Source: DATFKA01 sp035268885
GTDB taxonomy: Bacteria; Bacteroidota; Bacteroidia; Chitinophagales; Saprospiraceae
Length of the DNA: 64,000 nt
Direction of reading: 5' to 3'
NCBI GenBank assembly: GCA_035268885.1
Contig: DATFKA010000026.1
Span: 1-64,000 of the forward strand
The position numbers and the translations under genes were made by a program. Of the stretch, positions 60,417 through 64,000 are shown piece after piece. The notes under the pieces are model-generated. The model had not been told where the DNA came from, did no database searches, and saw only the letters and a program-made list of their open reading frames with translations. The stretch's first letter is position 1; each line of letters starts with the position of its first letter.

Positions 60417-60437
60417 ATTTAGAATGAATCCAAATTT
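60417..60437 (+). promoter_or_regulatory. Imperfect AT-rich dyad before the PepSY gene
   Basis: Reads ATTTAGAATGAATCCAAATTT: TTTAGA and TCCAAA form an imperfect dyad 13 bp before the start at 60450. PepSY membrane proteins are often iron-controlled, so a Fur-like site is possible. The match is weak and the proposal is a guess. Confidence 0.25.
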
Positions 60438-60449
60438 AAATCAACCAGT

Positions 60450-61637
60450 ATGGCTGCTGCCCGATTATCCTGGAAAAAAATCCGAAAATTATTTAACGAC
60501 ATCCATCTTTGGATGGGGATTGGCGCAGGTCTGGTGCTCTTTGTAGTTTGCCTAACGGGCACCATTTACACCTTTCATACGGAGATCGAAGAGTGGATCG
60601 ATCCCAAACGTTATTTTGTGGAAGTGCCGAGCGATGCGCAACCCATGGCTACCGAACAACTCATCCGTCAGGTAGAGACACAGTTGAATGCCGGTACCGT
60701 CAATACCATTACCGTACCAGCCAATCCGAAACGGGCCTATATCCTCAATATCAAAAAAGAAGGAGAACGGCGTGGCAGTAATTATTATGTAAACCCCTAC
60801 ACCGCTGAGCTGACTGGCGAGGGACCTGGCAAAGCTGCAGGCTTTTTCCGGACGGTCTTCCGCTTGCACCGCTGGCTGCTCTTGGATACCAGCATTGGTC
60901 GGCCGATTACAGGCTGGGCCACGGTTATCTTTGTCTTTTTAGTCCTGACAGGTTTGGTCATCTGGTTTCCACAACGCATTAAATCCTGGAAGCAGGGACT
61001 AAAGATTAAATGGAACGCCAACTGGAAGCGCATCAACCATGACCTGCATAATGCACTGGGCTTTTACGCCTCCTTCTTCCTGCTGATCATGGGGCTTACC
61101 GGCTTGTTCTGGTCTTTTGATTGGTACCGTTCTGGCTGGTACGCCACCTGGGGAGTAGAGCGAGGAGGAAGCAGTAATCAAACGAAAGTAGAACCCGCGC
61201 CAATTCCGAAGGGGGAAACACTTGGCCTAGCTGAACTTTTAGCCATCACCAATCAGGAACTGAACTACCCGGGCAATGTGCGTATGAGTCTGCCTGACGG
61301 CAAAAACACCGATGTGTCCGTACGCAAAAACAAGGTAGGCTTTTTCGCGCCGGCAGCCGGTGACCAAATGAGCATCAATGCCTATACAGGTGCCATTACC
61401 AATAAGGACATTTTCTCCGAAAAGCCCTTCCCCGAAAGGATCGGCCGCTCCGTCAAAGCACTACACGTTGGGGATGTATTTGGCACCTTCTCCAAGATCA
61501 TCTATTTCATTTCCTGCCTGATCGCTACCAGCCTGCCCATTACCGGCACCCTGATCTGGATTAATAAATTGAAAAAGAAAGCAAAACGAAAAAAACAAGA
61601 AGGAAGCGGCAGCCAGCGGCGATGGAAGCTTAAATAA
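60450..61637 (+). CDS. PepSY-associated membrane protein
   Basis: The 395-residue protein has four membrane helices (about 18-40, 152-173, 200-222, 345-367) and the PepSY-TM pattern: DIHLWMGIGAGLVLFVVCLTG, LHRWLLLD, GWATVIFVFLVLTGLVIWFP, HNALGFYASFFLLIMGLTGLFW. Histidines in the helices may bind haem or metal. Members accompany siderophore uptake and are thought to reduce or process imported iron complexes at the inner membrane. No receptor is adjacent. A small terminator follows. Confidence 0.88.
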   Translation: MAAARLSWKKIRKLFNDIHLWMGIGAGLVLFVVCLTGTIYTFHTEIEEWIDPKRYFVEVPSDAQPMATEQLIRQVETQLNAGTVNTITVPANPKRAYILNIKKEGERRGSNYYVNPYTAELTGEGPGKAAGFFRTVFRLHRWLLLDTSIGRPITGWATVIFVFLVLTGLVIWFPQRIKSWKQGLKIKWNANWKRINHDLHNALGFYASFFLLIMGLTGLFWSFDWYRSGWYATWGVERGGSSNQTKVEPAPIPKGETLGLAELLAITNQELNYPGNVRMSLPDGKNTDVSVRKNKVGFFAPAAGDQMSINAYTGAITNKDIFSEKPFPERIGRSVKALHVGDVFGTFSKIIYFISCLIATSLPITGTLIWINKLKKKAKRKKQEGSGSQRRWKLK

Positions 61638-61638
61638 A

Positions 61639-61664
61639 AGGAGGGCTCTGGTCCTCCTCTTTTG
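61639..61664 (+). terminator. Intrinsic terminator after the PepSY gene
   Basis: AGGAGG (61639-61644) pairs with CCTCCT (61653-61658), followed by CTTTTG. The stem begins within a few bases of the stop codon. Confidence 0.65.
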
Positions 61665-61722
61665 TTATCTTTAGTGGCCCCTTTGGTGTATTTTGTCATT
61701 TAACAACCTAAAATTGATTCAA

Positions 61723-62296
61723 ATGAAAAAAATCTCCCACTGGGCCCGTCAACATCCGCTTTGTGCACCTTTTCTTTCTGGCTTATGTCTTGTATCCACG
61801 AAAACAAGCCCATTCTTATTATCGACAGAAAGCCTTTGACTTTTCCCTGGTCCTGACGGCCAGTCTGACTATTGCTTTTGGTATAAGTCGTCTATGGATG
61901 CAAATGGAACCAAGCCCCAGAGTAGCAGAGGCCAGTTTTATCAACTACCATCCAACCGGAAAAGAAGGTATCGAAGGTAATAAACGGGTAGCCAAAATTA
62001 AGCTTAGAGCTAAGCTTAAACAAGTTCGGAAGCAACTTCGTAAAGATTTACGCGAAATTCGTAAAAGCCTAAAAAAACAACAGAACCGAAAAAAGCGAAA
62101 TTGGACCCGGTTCCTGTTTATTTTATCTGGCGGCATAGTCATCCTTGGACTTGCATTATTACTGGCTGGCCTTTCCTGTAGCATTGCCTGCTCGTGACAG
62201 GAGGGACTGGCCATTATCGCCATTAAAGCGATGGACCGGAGACACCCCATCATTTTAAAAGAGGAAGATGGCACCACTGGAGAAAATCTAAATTAA
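61723..62296 (+). pseudogene. Broken membrane-protein gene with a frameshift and a nonsense codon
   Basis: An ATG at 61723 (MKKISHWARQHPL) matches the usual start of a small Bacteroidota membrane protein, but the next part of that protein continues in another frame from about 61760 (HLFFLAYVLYPRKQ, DFSLVLTASLTIAFG, INYHPTGKEGIEGNK). A TGA at 62195-62197 then interrupts CSIACS and QEGLAIIAIKAMD, after which the frame stays open to a TAA at 62294. Two lesions, with coding-quality sequence on both sides, indicate a recent pseudogene. The uninterrupted stretch 61763-62197 could still make a 144-residue peptide. Confidence 0.75.
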
Positions 62297-62367
62297 GGAG
62301 GCGGGTTTATGCGCTTAGTTTTTTACTTTTGGGCTTTATTCGTATACCTATCAAAAGTAATCAAGCA

Positions 62368-63078
62368 ATGAATATACTCCACACTACTTATCAAGCATTA
62401 TACCAGACTGGTTTGATTACCCTAAGCCTACTGATGGTTGCACTTTTTGCGCAAAGCTGTAGCCCCTACGATACAAAAGAAGTGACGTCCTTTGGTGATA
62501 AAGCAAATATCCAACTACCCGATGGCTCCTTTGTTGGGCTCAATGCAGGAAGCACGCTACGCTACAACGCTGCTGACTTTAAAGAAAAAAGAATTGTAGC
62601 ACTGGAAGGGGAAGGTCATTTTACGGTCCGGCGCGGTGGCGGTTTTTTGTGTGAAACGGACTACGGGCTCGTGAGAGTACTGGGCACCCAATTCAACGTC
62701 TATACCCGGCCGGATGGTTTCGAAGTCAGCTGCTACCTGGGTAAAGTCGAGGTGCGCAACCAGGGAGAGATTATAGAGCTCAATATGAACGAAAAAGCCA
62801 TCTGGCAGGAGGATCACTTTGAAAAAATACCGGAATACTCAGAAAAGCCCCGCTGGGTAATAGGGGAGTCCGTTTTTCAGGAAGCGCGGTATTCTTCCGT
62901 CCTGGACGAACTAGAACGGCAATACAACCTGGAAGTGAAAACCGAAATCACTGGTAATCCACCTTTTACAGGAAGTTTTCCACACGACAACCTACAGGAA
63001 GCCATGGATAAGGTCGTAGATCCATACGGTTATCGCTATGAGCAAAAAGAGCAAGAAATACGTATTTGGGAACCCTAG
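62368..63078 (+). CDS. FecR-domain lipoprotein with DUF4974-like end
   Basis: I start at 62368 (MNILHTTYQ), giving 236 residues with a lipobox-like signal (LFAQSC). The body is a FecR beta domain (NIQLPDGSFVGLNAGSTLRYN, VALEGEGHFTVRR, VLGTQFNVYTRPDGFEVSCYLGKVEV) followed by a DUF4974-like secretin/STN-type fold (YSSVLDELERQYNLEVKTE, LQEAMDKVVDPYGYRYEQ). Ordinary FecR anti-sigma factors have a cytoplasmic segment and a membrane helix; this one has neither and no sigma factor gene beside it. It is probably anchored by lipid and has lost the regulatory arm, or uses the domain for another purpose. Confidence 0.82.
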   Translation: MNILHTTYQALYQTGLITLSLLMVALFAQSCSPYDTKEVTSFGDKANIQLPDGSFVGLNAGSTLRYNAADFKEKRIVALEGEGHFTVRRGGGFLCETDYGLVRVLGTQFNVYTRPDGFEVSCYLGKVEVRNQGEIIELNMNEKAIWQEDHFEKIPEYSEKPRWVIGESVFQEARYSSVLDELERQYNLEVKTEITGNPPFTGSFPHDNLQEAMDKVVDPYGYRYEQKEQEIRIWEP

Positions 63079-63170
63079 AGCTTAGCTAAACCAAGTACTA
63101 CTTATCCTTGTTGTAATGCCAAAGTCGGTGTTGCGTTCGCCGATGATCACATAAATTGAAAACCAGACGA

Positions 63171-64000
63171 ATGAATATAGATGAATTACTGCATCGGGCA
63201 CTCCAATTAGAGCATTTAAGCAGAGAAGAAGGCGTCTTCTTATTTGAAAATGCCAGCACGGCGGAGTTGATGTACGTGGGAAACAAATTGCGCCAACACC
63301 ATGTACCCAATGATGTGGTGACCTGGATTATTGATCGCAATTCCAATACGACTAACGTCTGTATCGCCAATTGTAAATTCTGTAACTTTTACCGTCGTCC
63401 CGGACACGGAGAAGCTTACATTACCACGATTGAGCAATACAAGCAGAAGATTGAAGAGACCTTTAAATTCGGAGGCGAACAACTCCTCTTGCAGGGAGGG
63501 CACCATCCCGATTTGGGCTTGAGCTATTACGTAGATCTGTTCAGCCAGTTAAAAGAACTCTATCCCAATCTGAAACTACACGCGCTCGGCCCACCCGAGA
63601 TCGCCCATATCACCAAACTTGAAAAGTCAACGCATACTGAAGTACTGGCCGCCCTGAAAGCAGCCGGTCTCGACTCACTACCCGGAGCAGGTGCAGAGAT
63701 TCTTAGTGACCGTGTGCGACGCCTGATTTCCAAGGGGAAATGCGGCGGCCAGGAATGGCTGGATATCATGCACGCCGCGCATAATCTGCACCTGACAACT
63801 TCCGCCACCATGATGTTTGGACACATTGAGACCAACCTCGAGCGGATGGACCACTTCGTACGCTTGCGCGAAGTCCAGGCCAAAAAACCTGAGGATGCTA
63901 ATGGCTTTTTGGCCTTTATTCCCTGGCCATTCCAGGATGAAGATACGATTCTCAAAAAAATCAAGCGGGCCCGTAATACCTGTACCGGTGACGAGTACGT
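63171..64000 (+). CDS. mqnC: Cyclic dehypoxanthinyl futalosine synthase MqnC (partial at window end)
   Basis: The frame runs off the window after 276 codons. The product is a radical SAM enzyme of the futalosine menaquinone pathway: the cluster motif CIANCKFCNF begins near residue 64, and the strongly conserved LLLQGGHHPDLGL, LHALGPPEIAHI, DSLPGAGAEIL, SDRVRRLISKGKCGG, TSATMMFGHIET and GFLAFIPWPFQ follow in order. It closes the spiro ring of dehypoxanthine futalosine. Its presence shows that the organism makes menaquinone by the futalosine route, as many Bacteroidota do. The 92-bp gap before it has no visible operator. Confidence 0.95.
   Translation, partial: MNIDELLHRALQLEHLSREEGVFLFENASTAELMYVGNKLRQHHVPNDVVTWIIDRNSNTTNVCIANCKFCNFYRRPGHGEAYITTIEQYKQKIEETFKFGGEQLLLQGGHHPDLGLSYYVDLFSQLKELYPNLKLHALGPPEIAHITKLEKSTHTEVLAALKAAGLDSLPGAGAEILSDRVRRLISKGKCGGQEWLDIMHAAHNLHLTTSATMMFGHIETNLERMDHFVRLREVQAKKPEDANGFLAFIPWPFQDEDTILKKIKRARNTCTGDEY

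Noticed and set aside
62195..62197. TGA as a selenocysteine codon in the broken membrane-protein gene
   Set aside because: There is already a frameshift upstream, no redox motif around it, and no selenocysteine element is evident.
1..64000. CRISPR arrays, tRNA and rRNA genes, replication origin
   Set aside because: No regularly spaced direct repeats, no tRNA cloverleaf or rRNA sequence, and no DnaA-box cluster was noticed on reading the window; faint cases could be missed by eye.

Overview
The window comes from a Bacteroidota chromosome, most likely a Saprospiria/Lewinella-like aerobe; that rank is inferred. The signs are several TonB-dependent receptors with an N-terminal carboxypeptidase-regulatory-like domain, a type IX secretion sorting domain, DUF4249 and FecR/DUF4974 lipoproteins, many lipoprotein signals, starts without clear Shine-Dalgarno sequences, and the futalosine menaquinone gene mqnC at the right edge. 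No rRNA, tRNA or CRISPR array was seen.

Layout. 1-3000 is an accessory patch: an IS630-family element inserted 13 bp upstream of a brnT-like toxin gene, an unfamiliar partner gene, and an RHH-like/HNH endonuclease pair lying between two identical 19-bp repeats. 2978-10942 holds a DUF5916 outer-membrane protein, a decayed secreted-protein gene, a sulfatase, a tricorn-type protease and a small membrane protein. 11411-14264 is a compact malonate module (acyl-CoA synthetase plus MadL and MadM), followed by TspO. 14869-22663 carries a haem-type TonB receptor, a lipoprotein resembling acetolactate decarboxylase, a sugar isomerase-like protein and a multidomain PQQ dehydrogenase/cytochrome c. 22886-28901 is a six-gene operon encoding a full non-phosphorylating sugar oxidation route ending in a diketo-acid hydrolase. 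28962-34176 holds an SLC12-like transporter, an oxidoreductase and a second sulfatase. 34189-40573 is a four-gene TonB receptor/DUF4249 operon.

The most striking region is 43081-58129, an AT-rich island. It lies between an intact esterase gene (41806-43080) and a frameshifted, diverged copy of that gene's 3' end (58130-58281). A FadR-type regulator sits in the middle with two divergent arms: TonB receptor, T9SS beta-helix protein and alpha-glucuronidase-like enzyme leftward; GH28, sodium symporter, myo-inositol oxygenase and GH92 rightward. The first gene of each arm is preceded by the same 14-bp near-palindrome (one exact copy on each strand), a likely operator. Mannosidase, glucuronidase and inositol oxygenase functions in one regulon suggest use of a glycan containing mannose, glucuronic acid and inositol. 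That substrate is a hypothesis.

58352-64000 returns to ordinary DNA: a DUF4143 ATPase behind a perfect 44-bp palindrome, a PepSY membrane protein, a pseudogene with two lesions, a lipoprotein with FecR and DUF4974-like regions, and the start of mqnC.
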